From the NCBI RefSeq assembly GCF_019457635.1, contig NZ_CP080412.1, positions 682,001-746,000 of the forward strand: DNA of 64,000 nt. Direction: 5' to 3'. This document shows positions 1 through 7,926 of this stretch, in pieces. Position 1 is the first letter of the stretch; every line of letters begins with the position of its first letter. The notes below the pieces were generated by a model. It made no database searches and was not told the DNA's origin. It worked only from the letters and a program-made list of their open reading frames with translations. The DNA comes from Shewanella mangrovisoli. Its GTDB lineage: Bacteria; Pseudomonadota; Gammaproteobacteria; Enterobacterales; Shewanellaceae. Made by a program: the position numbers and the translations under genes.

Positions 1-40
1 GGGTGTAGAGGGCAATCAGTAGAATAAGACGTTTAGGCAT
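1..40 (-). CDS. 5' end of an unidentified gene leaving the window
   Basis: An ATG on the minus strand at 40 opens a frame that stays open to the window edge and encodes about 13 residues (MPKRLILLIALYT). A basic start followed by a hydrophobic run looks like a signal peptide or membrane anchor. No clear Shine-Dalgarno sequence is visible upstream. The fragment is too short to name, and it may not be a gene at all. Confidence 0.3.
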   Translation of the reverse strand, partial: MPKRLILLIALYT

Positions 41-164
41 TGACTTGGGTTTATTGGTTATTTTAAGTGGAGCAAGTGTAGGAAAAGCCCCGAACTGAGT
101 CCAGCATAACCGTATTATCATGTAGAATACGCCTTTGCTTGGGCATTCAATATTAGGTTAAGTG

Positions 165-674
165 ATGACAGAAGTAGAATTTTGGGACTTAGTGACCCGC
201 AGTGAGCCAGCGCAATCCCAGGAGTCTTTAGCGCAGGCATTAAAGCAAAAGTTGGCAGCGCTGAGTGACGAAGAGTTAAAAGCTTTTGATAAATTGTTTG
301 GCCAACAGATGCGCCGAAGCTACTTATGGTCGGTGTGGGGAGCGGCTTATATCATCACGGGCTGTGATTCCGATTATGCCTTTGCCGAGTTTCGCGCGTT
401 TCTGATCTCACTTGGGCAGGTGCGTTACGAGGCGGTGATTGCCAATCCTGACACTTTGGCGCAACTATCGGCATGGCCTGAGAAAGACGGCTACGCCTAT
501 CCTTTTATCGAAGATTACGACTTGATCGCGGGTCAACTATTTGAAGACAGAACGGGTAAGGAGTTGCCTTTTATGCCGTCTGGCAAGGCGACACCAGCGG
601 GTAAAAAATTTAGCACTAAGCCCAAAGATTTAAAGCAGCAATATCCTGAGCTTAGCGCGCGTTTTCCGTTTTAA
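165..674 (+). CDS. DUF4240 domain protein
   Basis: Small soluble protein of 169 residues. The opening (TEVEFWDLVTRS) and the later block around SYLWSVWGAAYII and the FRAFLISLG segment resemble the DUF4240 family, whose function is unknown. It has no signal peptide or membrane segment, so it is probably cytoplasmic. A GTG at 162 directly precedes the ATG at 165; the ATG is preferred, with a weak AGG at 155-157. The gene converges on the minus-strand gene ending at 681, only 6 bases away. The family assignment is from memory of the motif pattern. Confidence 0.7.
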   Translation: MTEVEFWDLVTRSEPAQSQESLAQALKQKLAALSDEELKAFDKLFGQQMRRSYLWSVWGAAYIITGCDSDYAFAEFRAFLISLGQVRYEAVIANPDTLAQLSAWPEKDGYAYPFIEDYDLIAGQLFEDRTGKELPFMPSGKATPAGKKFSTKPKDLKQQYPELSARFPF

Positions 675-680
675 TTTGGC

Positions 681-995
681 TTACGAGCGTAAGCAGGCAT
701 TGCTACTGATATCGAAGGTCATGCCGTAGCGAGGGCAAGTCAGGCACATCAGTTGATGCTCTTGCTCCGCTAATTCGCGGCTAAAGTCTTGGTCGAGCTG
801 TTCAGTCATGCGCTCTTCTGCCTGCTGTTGTGACTGAGCCAGTTTATCAAAGTGCGATTTCACCACTTGCTGCTGCGCAGTGCTGAGGGTGGTGGCATGG
901 CTAGGTAAACTGATGAGTGTGCCTAGGGTGAGCAGTGTCAGTAAGGCAAACTTTGCCATCATAGGTTGCTGTAGCTTTACGGTTGTTAGTTTCAT
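681..995 (-). CDS. Small secreted hypothetical protein
   Basis: 104-residue protein with a signal peptide: a basic N-terminus, a hydrophobic core of about residues 14-30 (FALLTLLTLGTLISLP) and a likely SHA-T cleavage near residue 35. The mature part is Gln/Glu-rich and helical (residues 40-80), followed by a short C-terminal segment with three cysteines (CLTC, then C at residue 101). The ATG at 995 has a GGAG Shine-Dalgarno sequence at good spacing. It is probably periplasmic. I do not recognise the family. The helical body and Cys tail could bind a partner or a metal, but nothing in the context says which. Confidence 0.65.
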   Translation of the reverse strand: MKLTTVKLQQPMMAKFALLTLLTLGTLISLPSHATTLSTAQQQVVKSHFDKLAQSQQQAEERMTEQLDQDFSRELAEQEHQLMCLTCPRYGMTFDISSNACLRS

Positions 996-1144
996 AGATC
1001 ACTCCAAATTTAAATTACCGATAATCGGTTAGTCTTTAAATCGTCGTTTGGCTTTCATCGTGCATCCATGACAAACAAAACCAAAGGTATTGCTGAGAAA
1101 TTAAGCATACTGGAGGGATCTTGAACCTTGGCTGAACCGCTATC

Positions 1145-1453
1145 TTACTGCTCGTTTCGCATCTCTTGGCATTGAAAACCCTGTTTACGGGAATCGAAGC
1201 CGCACTTTAGACCACACTCCCAAGGCACATTATCGTAAAAGGAAGATTGCTCTTTGGCATAGTCTCGACAGGCTTCATAACTGTCGAAATTATCCATTTT
1301 CTTATACTTCCCAGAATCATAACCATGGGTATAAATAAAGGATGACCAAGTTTCTGGGCGCGTGTCTTTCTCTCCCGAAGAGATAAACCAAATGGCGCTG
1401 GCAAAGCATGTAAAGAGGATTAACACAAACACAGGTACAACGGGGAATTTCAT
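1145..1453 (-). CDS. Hypothetical exported or membrane-anchored Cys-containing protein
   Basis: 102 residues. A strongly hydrophobic N-terminus (about residues 5-25) is either a signal peptide or a single membrane anchor. The rest carries Cys residues at about 62, 80, 84 and 94, a spacing suited to disulfides in the periplasm. Aromatic residues are frequent (several Tyr and Trp). No Shine-Dalgarno sequence is evident before the ATG at 1453, so the start is moderately certain. No family was recognised. The same-strand neighbour at 681-995 is also small and exported, but the 149-base gap argues against tight co-translation. Confidence 0.55.
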   Translation of the reverse strand: MKFPVVPVFVLILFTCFASAIWFISSGEKDTRPETWSSFIYTHGYDSGKYKKMDNFDSYEACRDYAKEQSSFYDNVPWECGLKCGFDSRKQGFQCQEMRNEQ

Positions 1454-1725
1454 TTTTGAGTCGTGGTCATAAAAGATTGAGCGAAGGATAATACTTTTTT
1501 AAGTAAGATGCGCGTTAAATGATCACAAATTAATAACTTTGCACTCGTTTGGTGCGTTAAGATACAAAAAGATACGGATTGATAGCGACTAACTTAAATT
1601 ATTTACCAATCTATACAAAAGCTTACTTAGTCTATGCTGTCATAAATACGATTTTGCATTAAGCTGAAGTTCAGGTTAGATTTTGTACGGTATATGGCAG
1701 AAACAATTAGGCCTAGGAGGCAAAG

Positions 1726-2250
1726 ATGAAAGTTCAGTTCCTATTACTCGCCAGTGTGTTGAGTTGCAGTGCTGTATGGGCCGCAGACGAGGCGAAAACC
1801 GACCCAGTGACAGAAGATGGGGTGGTTAAGATTGTTTGGCAAAACCCAAAAGCTTTCCGTGATATTAAGTCATCGGGCGAAATTCAGTCCCGTTATGAAC
1901 AGCGTTTATTCGATACTTTAACTACGAATATCAATAAAGAAGCGGCAAAAGTCTTAAAACCGAATCAAAAGTTAGAGATGACGGTGACCGATGTCGACCT
2001 CGCCGGGGATATGCGCCCAACCTTTGGGGCAACCGCCGATGATTTACGGGTGATCAAAGAGATCTACCCACCACGCATGACCTTTAGTTATCAAGTACTT
2101 GAAAATGACAAAGTGATCATCGCCGGGGATGAAAAGCTCTCCGATATGGGCTTTATGACGGGTATTCAGCCGTTAAATGACAAACCATTTAACTATGAAA
2201 CCAAAATGCTAAGTGATTGGTTAAAAAAGACCGTTGCACCGAAACTCTAG
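1726..2250 (+). CDS. DUF3016 periplasmic protein
   Basis: 174-residue secreted protein. The signal peptide is residues 1-19 (MKVQFLLLASVLSCSAVWA, cleaved before ADE). The mature domain, with VKIVWQNPKAFRDI near its start and the LEMTVTDVDLAGDM segment around residues 85-98, matches the DUF3016 family of gammaproteobacterial periplasmic proteins of unknown role. An excellent AGGAGG Shine-Dalgarno sequence at 1716-1721 fixes the ATG at 1726. Transcription probably ends at the strong hairpin at 2308-2347, which lies inside the opposing gene. Confidence 0.8.
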   Translation: MKVQFLLLASVLSCSAVWAADEAKTDPVTEDGVVKIVWQNPKAFRDIKSSGEIQSRYEQRLFDTLTTNINKEAAKVLKPNQKLEMTVTDVDLAGDMRPTFGATADDLRVIKEIYPPRMTFSYQVLENDKVIIAGDEKLSDMGFMTGIQPLNDKPFNYETKMLSDWLKKTVAPKL

Positions 2251-2265
2251 GCTGATAATTCCAGC

Positions 2266-4020
2266 CTAGGCACTCAATGCTTGGGGACTCATGTCTCTCT
2301 CTTCTAACAGGCAAAATCCGTTACTCGCGGATTTTGCCTGTTTTTTTGCCTTGGCACTTAAGGTTGATAGGCTATGTTCATTGCAGTTATAGGTATGGGC
2401 GGGAGTAAGCACGCCGACACACAGGCTGATTAACTTGTGATAACAGGCTTGTCCTTGCCTGTCATCGGCGAGCATTTCTTGGGCTTGCCAATGCTCTGCA
2501 CTATAAAAGAGCGATTTGTTAGCCTCAAAATCGGTCAATATCCGTTGGCAGCGCTCGATGAGTTGCTCACAGGTGCTGATCACCACAAAGTCATCGCCAC
2601 CGACGTGGCCGATAAAACAGTTGTCCGTCTTGTATTTCACTAACAGATTGGCGACCTCGCAGATCACCTCATCACCGCGGCAGAAACCGTAAATATCGTT
2701 ATAGGGCTTGAACTGACAGAGATCAAAATAGGCCAAGTAGAAGGGCTTTTGTTGGTTTCTTAGGCGTTTGAGTTCTTCCTGAATAGGCACATTACCGGGT
2801 AAATCCGTTAACGGATTGGCATGCCTTGCCATCTTGATCCTGTGCTCGGTGATCCGCTGTAGCAAATCTTTGGTGTGACCGATGCCGAGCAATTTGCCAC
2901 GACGCAGAATGATAAATTGCTGGGCGACGGTATTGGCGCTCTCCGAGGTCAGTAATTGACTCACGATCGACAGGGGCTCGTTGGCTTCAATCTGCAACAC
3001 TTGCGGGTCCATCACTTCACTGACTGCGTGGTTTTCATGTAGGGCTCGGCCATAGGGCGTGCTAAAGAGCTCCAGCAAAGTCGCTCTGCTAATAATCCCC
3101 AGCGGCAGTTGATCTTGCACCACAACCACGGCCTGTAATGCGGGTTGAGAGCTAAAAGTATCGCTTAGGTGCTTAAGCTTGAGTGTCGGCACCACTGTAA
3201 TGGCGCTGGTGCAGAGGCTTTCGGCGGATTCGCTGTATCTGGGCTGAACTTGAGTATTATTCGGCACTAAGGTCGCTTTCATCGCGCGGCTCGGCAGCGC
3301 CTCGGGACGTCCAAGTAAATAGCCTTGGCAATAGACTATGCCTAGCTGTTTGAGTACGGCGAGTTCCTCTTGGGTTTCAATCCCTTCGGCAATCACTTTG
3401 CAGGTGAGGCTCTGGCACAGTTCGACAATCGAGCGCACAAATTCTTGCTTAACAGGGGTCGAATCGATTTGGTGAATAAAGTGGCGATCGATTTTTACAT
3501 AGTCGGGCGATAACTCAGACCAGAGCCGTAAACCCGAATAACCTGCACCCAAGTCATCAATGGCCGTCATAAAGCCTTGGCTGCGATAGTGATTCAGGCA
3601 AGATTTCAGTAAGTCGATATCGTCGGCGGGATATTGCTCCGATAACTCAATCACCACTTGTGACGGTGAAATTCCTAGCTGCTGTAGCAGTTGCAGCGTC
3701 ATGCCCTTTGGATGAGTGGGATCGAGTAGGGCCTTAGGGGAAATATTAATAAACAAACGGCCTTGGAACTGGCGTAGTTTGAATTGCTCCAGCGAAATGC
3801 GGCGGCAGAGTGTCTCGAGTTCGCTCAATTTGCCCTGATGTTCCGCGGTTTTAAACAGTGGAATGGGTGAGTAGAGCGGGCTATGCTCAGGCCCACGGCT
3901 GAGCGCTTCAAATCCGTGGATCTTGTGTTCCAAGATATTGAATATGGGCTGAAAAAGTGGGCTGATAGCCCCCTTTGCGATTATCTTATCAAGCTCTTTT
4001 GCCAGATCTAAACTCGTCAT
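2266..4020 (-). CDS. EAL-CBS-GGDEF c-di-GMP signalling protein
   Basis: Cytoplasmic protein of about 584 residues with no membrane segment. The N-terminal EAL phosphodiesterase domain (about 1-240) keeps the motifs EALSR, the ELSEQ glutamate, DDLGAGYSGL, YVKIDRHF and AEGIET, so cyclic-di-GMP hydrolysis is plausible. A pair of CBS-like segments (about 260-385) could sense nucleotides. The C-terminal GGDEF domain (about 400-560) has GGDDF instead of GGDEF/GGEEF and no RxxD inhibitory site upstream, so its cyclase activity is doubtful and it may be regulatory. The frame also has a GTG at 4035; the ATG at 4020 is preferred because a GGGGG stretch precedes it by about 8 bases. The gene's 3' end contains the opposing gene's terminator. 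Confidence 0.85.
   Translation of the reverse strand: MTSLDLAKELDKIIAKGAISPLFQPIFNILEHKIHGFEALSRGPEHSPLYSPIPLFKTAEHQGKLSELETLCRRISLEQFKLRQFQGRLFINISPKALLDPTHPKGMTLQLLQQLGISPSQVVIELSEQYPADDIDLLKSCLNHYRSQGFMTAIDDLGAGYSGLRLWSELSPDYVKIDRHFIHQIDSTPVKQEFVRSIVELCQSLTCKVIAEGIETQEELAVLKQLGIVYCQGYLLGRPEALPSRAMKATLVPNNTQVQPRYSESAESLCTSAITVVPTLKLKHLSDTFSSQPALQAVVVVQDQLPLGIISRATLLELFSTPYGRALHENHAVSEVMDPQVLQIEANEPLSIVSQLLTSESANTVAQQFIILRRGKLLGIGHTKDLLQRITEHRIKMARHANPLTDLPGNVPIQEELKRLRNQQKPFYLAYFDLCQFKPYNDIYGFCRGDEVICEVANLLVKYKTDNCFIGHVGGDDFVVISTCEQLIERCQRILTDFEANKSLFYSAEHWQAQEMLADDRQGQACYHKLISLCVGVLTPAHTYNCNEHSLSTLSAKAKKQAKSASNGFCLLEERDMSPQALSA
2308..2347 (+). terminator. Intrinsic terminator embedded in the opposing gene
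   Basis: A perfect 13-bp stem (CAGGCAAAATCCG at 2308-2320 with its complement at 2328-2340), a 7-base loop and seven T residues at 2341-2347 on the plus strand. This is the textbook layout for terminating the plus-strand gene ending at 2250. It lies inside the last 30 codons of the minus-strand EAL-GGDEF gene. A second, weaker 8-bp hairpin without a T-run sits at 2247-2269. Confidence 0.85.
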
Positions 4021-4121
4021 TACTTCAGCCCCCACGACAATGTTTGCGGAGTCTATGACTTAGAAATGACAAAATGATGACAATTTTGTTTGCCGAAAAC
4101 CCGTGTACAGGAAATGAGAGC

Positions 4122-4155
4122 AAACGCTGAAATTGATGATATTTCAGCGTTTATT
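4122..4155 (-). terminator. Hairpin downstream of the 4159-4467 gene
   Basis: Perfect 12-bp inverted repeat (AAACGCTGAAAT at 4122-4133 and its complement at 4141-4152) with a 7-base loop, starting just after the stop codon of the minus-strand gene. It lacks a strong T-run on the minus strand, so it may act as a 3' stabilising hairpin rather than an efficient intrinsic terminator. Confidence 0.5.
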
Positions 4156-4158
4156 GAA

Positions 4159-4467
4159 TTAGCTTTGCTTTTTGAAGGCGTGCAGGGTTTTGAGAAGGGT
4201 GGCCAGTTGGCGCACTAAGGTTTCCAGTGCGGCGGGATCTAGGCTGCTCTGTTGTTGCAGCTTAGTGAGGTCGTCCACCAATTCTTGCACATAGGGCAAA
4301 AAGCGGTTGCTCGACACGATAAAGCCCTGTTCGGCGGTGAAGATGCTAGTGAATTTCCCATGGCCCGCTTTTTTCAATTCATCTAACTTAGCGTCAGCGT
4401 CTATGGCTTGGCGATAGGCGATTTGAAGATTTTCTTTCAGTTGCTCTATAACCTTAGTGTGTGGCAT
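4159..4467 (-). CDS. Hypothetical helical protein
   Basis: 102 residues, predicted almost entirely helical with heptad-like leucines (VIEQLKENLQ and DDLTKLQQQ segments). It has no signal peptide, cysteine or membrane segment, and so is probably a cytoplasmic coiled-coil protein. The ATG at 4467 has a GAGA element about 7 bases upstream. It is divergent from the GumN-family gene at 4516, with a 48-base gap that must hold both translation starts. No family was recognised. A distant likeness to the restart protein PriC crossed my mind but is not supported by any motif. Confidence 0.6.
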   Translation of the reverse strand: MPHTKVIEQLKENLQIAYRQAIDADAKLDELKKAGHGKFTSIFTAEQGFIVSSNRFLPYVQELVDDLTKLQQQSSLDPAALETLVRQLATLLKTLHAFKKQS

Positions 4468-4515
4468 AACAGCGTCTCATTGCAAAATTTGCAGGAATTA
4501 TAAGGGGCAAAGGAT

Positions 4516-5412
4516 ATGGCAACAAGTCGGTGGCGACTATTACTGGCGCTGTGCGGCGTCGCAATGTTTACCAGTGCGTCGAGTTGGGCGGCGCCGACGG
4601 ATAAACCGCCGTTTTATCAGGTGCAATGGCAGGGCAAATCCGCTTACCTTTTGGGTTCGATTCATATTGGCCGTGCCGATTTTTATCCGATGCCAGCGCA
4701 AGTGGAGGCGGCATTTGCCAAGTCCAAGGGATTGGTGGTTGAAATCGATACCAATAAAATCGACAGCCGCGCCCTATTGCAAAAGTATGGTATGGCAAAC
4801 TCAGCGCAAGGGCTTGATTGGCCGAGCCGGGATAAACAAACGATAGCGGTAATGCGCCACTATTGTGAAGACAAAGCTAGCCTATGCCAGTCGATTCAAG
4901 CCTTTGCGCCTTGGTTGCAGGCATCTCAACTTAATCTACTGCGCTACAATAGCTTAGGTTTTAGCACTGACTATGGTGTCGATATGCAGTTGCTTGGCCG
5001 TGCGGGTAAGCCTGTGTATCAGCTAGAGACGGCTGAGTCGCAGTTCCAATTACTATCCTCCTTCGATAGTCAGGCCCAGTGGTCTATGGTGCGCGAAGCC
5101 ATTAATGCCTCAGATGCCGAACTACTCTCACTGGTTGAGGCGTGGCGCTCCGGAGATGAAACTGCGTTAGATACTTTGATGCAGGAGCAGCTCGGCGGGG
5201 AGGGCGATACCCTGATGCTGGATAAAATTCTCTGGCAGCGCAATAAAGTCATGGCCGATGGCATGATGAGGTTAATGACCGCAGAAGCCGCCAGTCAACC
5301 GCTATTTGTAGTGGTAGGCGCTGGTCATGTGGTGGGGGATAAGAGTGTGGTGCAACTGCTTAAACAGAAGGGCGCAACCGTAACCGCCTGTTGGCGTGAG
5401 CGATGTGACTGA
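4516..5412 (+). CDS. TraB/GumN family protein
   Basis: 298-residue exported protein. The signal peptide is residues 1-25 (ending SSWA before APT). The TraB/GumN signature LLGSIHIG lies at about 45-52, an acidic VVEID motif follows at about 75, and the C-terminal VVVGAGHVVGD at about 262-272 supplies the second conserved Gly-His motif. Members of this family carry GxxH motifs related to metal-dependent Tiki-type proteases, but the bacterial function is not established. AAAGGAT just before the ATG serves as the ribosome site. It is probably periplasmic. Confidence 0.8.
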   Translation: MATSRWRLLLALCGVAMFTSASSWAAPTDKPPFYQVQWQGKSAYLLGSIHIGRADFYPMPAQVEAAFAKSKGLVVEIDTNKIDSRALLQKYGMANSAQGLDWPSRDKQTIAVMRHYCEDKASLCQSIQAFAPWLQASQLNLLRYNSLGFSTDYGVDMQLLGRAGKPVYQLETAESQFQLLSSFDSQAQWSMVREAINASDAELLSLVEAWRSGDETALDTLMQEQLGGEGDTLMLDKILWQRNKVMADGMMRLMTAEAASQPLFVVVGAGHVVGDKSVVQLLKQKGATVTACWRERCD

Positions 5413-5514
5413 TATCGTTGTGTAACGGATGATTGGGGTTGGCACTCTGGATTTGAATGCACTGGGGTTGAATACACTTAGTGAACAGAACTAGGGTCGA
5501 ATCATCTGGTGATG

Positions 5515-5550
5515 AAACAATAAAGGACGCCTTGACGTCCTTTATTGTTT
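5515..5550. terminator. Bidirectional intrinsic terminator
   Basis: Perfect 15-bp stem (AAACAATAAAGGACG at 5515-5529 with its complement at 5536-5550) and a 6-base loop, placed between the convergent GumN-family gene (ending 5412) and cmoM (ending 5558). The A-rich left arm and T-rich right arm allow termination in both directions. Confidence 0.8.
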
Positions 5551-5557
5551 CGCGACA

Positions 5558-6346
5558 TTAGTTGGATGCATCTAGAGTTGCGGCGCTTTGTCCCAGAAAA
5601 TGCACATAACGACCGAGCGAAATATAGGGCTCGCGTTGGGAATATTCGAGCTCCATCGTCAGCAGCTTTTGATAGTCAAAATCCGCGGGCTGGTGTTTTT
5701 TCAAATAGTCGTGAATGACTCGCACGCCCGACTTGCGCAGCAGATCCATATTCCATTCGGCAAACCATTGTTTGACATCATGAATATAAAGCGGGTGCGT
5801 CGGTGTGAGGCGTACCTTCTTCTTCACCTTAAGATCGGCGGCAACATAGTCGAAATTACCCGACACTAACGCATGGAAGCGCATCGCTTCTTTATTGTAA
5901 AACATCAGCGAAAACAGCCCATTGGGCTTAAGCATGGTCAGCAAGCCTTCCATGGTGGTTTTCGCATCGGCGAGCCATTCGACTACGGCATGGCAGAGGA
6001 TAAGATCGAATCTGCCATGTTCGGCGACGGAGAGGGCTTGAATTGGCGCGTGCACCAAACGGATAGCCAATGGCGTGTCGCTGGCATCGATTTGTGTTTT
6101 CGCTTGGGCGAGCATTTCGGCGGAAATATCACACAGCACCACTTCATGGCCCAGGCGTGCCAGCTTTTGGCTGAAATAACCAAAGCCGCCGCCCGCATCT
6201 AAAATCCGCAGTTTTTTATCGCCAAATTGCGCCAAGGCGGGAGCGAGATCGCGCCATAACACGGCGGCACGGATTTCACCCTTAGGGGTGCCATAAATGT
6301 TCTTCGCGAACTTTTGCGCGAGTTTATCGAAATTCTTATCTTGCAC
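5558..6346 (-). CDS. cmoM: tRNA 5-carboxymethoxyuridine methyltransferase CmoM
   Basis: 262-residue SAM-dependent methyltransferase. It aligns along its whole length with E. coli CmoM (SmtA, 261 residues) as I recall it: the opening MQDKNFDKLAQKF, then RNIYGT-like KNIYGTPKG, SAM motif I LDAGGGFGYFS (about 46-56), CDISAEML, LILCHAVVEWLAD, LSLMFYN, and the C-terminal EPYISLGRYVH. CmoM methylates the carboxymethoxy group of cmo5U34 in wobble-reading tRNAs, giving mcmo5U. The start is a GTG at 6346, aligned to the family N-terminus, without an obvious Shine-Dalgarno sequence. It is a single gene, ending at a shared terminator. Confidence 0.92.
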   Translation of the reverse strand: MQDKNFDKLAQKFAKNIYGTPKGEIRAAVLWRDLAPALAQFGDKKLRILDAGGGFGYFSQKLARLGHEVVLCDISAEMLAQAKTQIDASDTPLAIRLVHAPIQALSVAEHGRFDLILCHAVVEWLADAKTTMEGLLTMLKPNGLFSLMFYNKEAMRFHALVSGNFDYVAADLKVKKKVRLTPTHPLYIHDVKQWFAEWNMDLLRKSGVRVIHDYLKKHQPADFDYQKLLTMELEYSQREPYISLGRYVHFLGQSAATLDASN

Positions 6347-7008
6347 GGGTTAACTAAGTTAAAGACAGGGGGCGATAGTGTGGCACAGGCGTAATCTTTT
6401 CGCACTCGCAGTGTGGATAAGGCAAAGTCATGCAGGGCTATGTTTTTGTAATGTATTGATTTTTAATGGAATAAAAAATCACAGTAAAGTGGGGGATATC
6501 CAGAACTCTATCCGCTGGGGTATAATCACGCCGTTTTCGATAAACCTGACTCTAATATACCCAAGCGACCTGAAGATATGAGTTTCAGAGCGTCTAGGGG
6601 GCTTCAATTCAAGGCGCATCAATGAAAGAATGTCGAGATGCAACACCGAAGTGGAGTGCCCTAGGCGCTCCGTCTCGGCGGGTTTTAACGCTCTTTATGC
6701 TGTGTTGGTTATTTTTGACTTAGACCACTAGGTCTGCAAATAACCGCAAGCGCCATGGAAGGCGTGAATGCCATTTATGCAGGAGCAATAAATGGCCTTG
6801 CCTAAAGAGCGTTACATTCCCGCTGAATCCTCATCTTCAGGTTGTTTGGGTATAATTGTCCATTCGGTGAGTCAGCATCAGCCCTTTTTAGACACAGTTT
6901 TGCCTGTTTTACACTCGTGAACTTTTTGATTTTTCAGATGTTATGCATCTGTACGGGGTATTTCTGGTTATTCGTGCGTAGGGATAGTTAATTAAAAGGT
7001 ACTCAGAC
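6347..7008. other. Intergenic region holding a repeat element
   Basis: 662 bases between cmoM (minus) and the MaoC-like gene (plus). I see no credible gene. The left part contains divergent promoter space, the centre (6556-6854) is the MITE-like element described separately, and the right part (6855-7008) is AT-rich leader DNA for the MaoC-like gene, with AAAAGG at 6995-6999. Confidence 0.7.
6556..6854. repeat. MITE-like structured repeat with terminal inverted repeats
   Basis: A 299-bp block bounded by 22-bp inverted termini, TATACCCAA-nnn-ACCTGAAGAT at 6556-6577 and its complement at 6833-6854 (19 of 22 positions match). Inside are nested inverted repeats: 6686-6697 with 6803-6814 (12 of 12), 6707-6714 with 6738-6745 (8 of 8) enclosing 6722-6726 with 6731-6735, 6770-6778 with 6788-6796 (9 of 9), and 6653-6660 with 6664-6671. 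No transposase is encoded. The TATA ends suggest TA-target insertion. I recall similar intergenic blocks in other Shewanella genomes, but this was not searched. Confidence 0.75.
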
Positions 7009-7872
7009 TTGAATAATGCATATTGTGTTGAATTGAACGCGATGCCCTCGCTGTTTTCTCTTTATCGCAAGATTTTCTTTGGTCGTAAGCCCGGTTGGGA
7101 CCAACAGCCCTTACCTTATATCAAGGTGTCGGCGCCCAATGTGCAAGTGTCCGAGACCAAAGTTAGCCAATATGCCCAAGTGTGTGGCTTTAATTTCAAC
7201 GGTAAAATATTGCCGCCAACCTATTTGTATGTGATGGCATTTCGCCTACATGCGGTGATTTTTACCCACGATGGTATTACCTTCCCGTTGCTGGGGATGA
7301 TCCATTTAAAGAACCGTATTCAAGTCTATCGTCCGACGACAGTCGATGAAGTGTTCTCCCTCGAATGCGCCTTAACCACCAGCCGTGAAACCGATTCAGG
7401 CTTAGAGTTTGAATTTGTCTCTAAGGCCTTTGTGGGCGAAGAGCTGGTGTGGGAATCGCTGTCGACTTACCTCTATCGTATCGAGACCGCTGGCCGCCGC
7501 GTTCGTCCACCTAAGGCGCTCGAGATGGCCTGGGACTCGCCCCAATCTTGGGAGTTGAGTGAAGATTTAGGCCGCCGTTATGCCAAAGCATCAGGCGACT
7601 ATAACCTGATCCACCTGCATCCCGTGCTGTCCAAACGTTTCGGTTTTGACCGTGTGTTGGCCCACGGTATGTGGTCTAAGGCGCGCTGCTTAGCAGAATT
7701 AATTCCTGAGATTGGTGAGCGCCCCTTCGTAGTCGATGTGGCCTTTAAGCTGCCGTTACTGATGCCCGCAGAAGTGGGATTTGGTTACGAAAAATCACAA
7801 GACAAGTGGGTGTTTGAGCTGCGTGACAGTAAAGGTCGCAGGCCACATCTCAGTGGTGAAGTGCAGCTTTAA
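7009..7872 (+). CDS. MaoC-like dehydratase family protein
   Basis: About 287 residues, cytoplasmic. The C-terminal half has the hotdog-fold MaoC/R-hydratase signature YAKASGDYNLIHLHP (about 192-206) followed by RVLAHGMW (about 214-221), where the Asp and His of the first motif are the hydratase residues. The N-terminal half resembles a second, degenerate hotdog domain, as in double-hotdog hydratases acting on acyl-CoA or acyl-ACP. The start is uncertain. A TTG at 7009 has AAGG 9 bases upstream, and an ATG at 7042 (residue 12) lacks a ribosome site. It is followed by a strong terminator. Lipid metabolism is inferred from the fold; the substrate is unknown. Confidence 0.75.
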   Translation: MNNAYCVELNAMPSLFSLYRKIFFGRKPGWDQQPLPYIKVSAPNVQVSETKVSQYAQVCGFNFNGKILPPTYLYVMAFRLHAVIFTHDGITFPLLGMIHLKNRIQVYRPTTVDEVFSLECALTTSRETDSGLEFEFVSKAFVGEELVWESLSTYLYRIETAGRRVRPPKALEMAWDSPQSWELSEDLGRRYAKASGDYNLIHLHPVLSKRFGFDRVLAHGMWSKARCLAELIPEIGERPFVVDVAFKLPLLMPAEVGFGYEKSQDKWVFELRDSKGRRPHLSGEVQL

Positions 7873-7883
7873 GCATGAAGAGT

Positions 7884-7907
7884 AACGGCGCCTAAGGCGC
7901 CGTTTTT
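7884..7907 (+). terminator. Intrinsic terminator
   Basis: 9-bp perfect stem AACGGCGCC (7884-7892) with its complement at 7896-7904, a TAA loop and then a T-run, 11 bases after the MaoC-like stop. It probably also serves the convergent aldo/keto reductase gene ending at 7927. Confidence 0.85.
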
Positions 7908-7926
7908 GTTGGTGTTGTTTGCAGCG

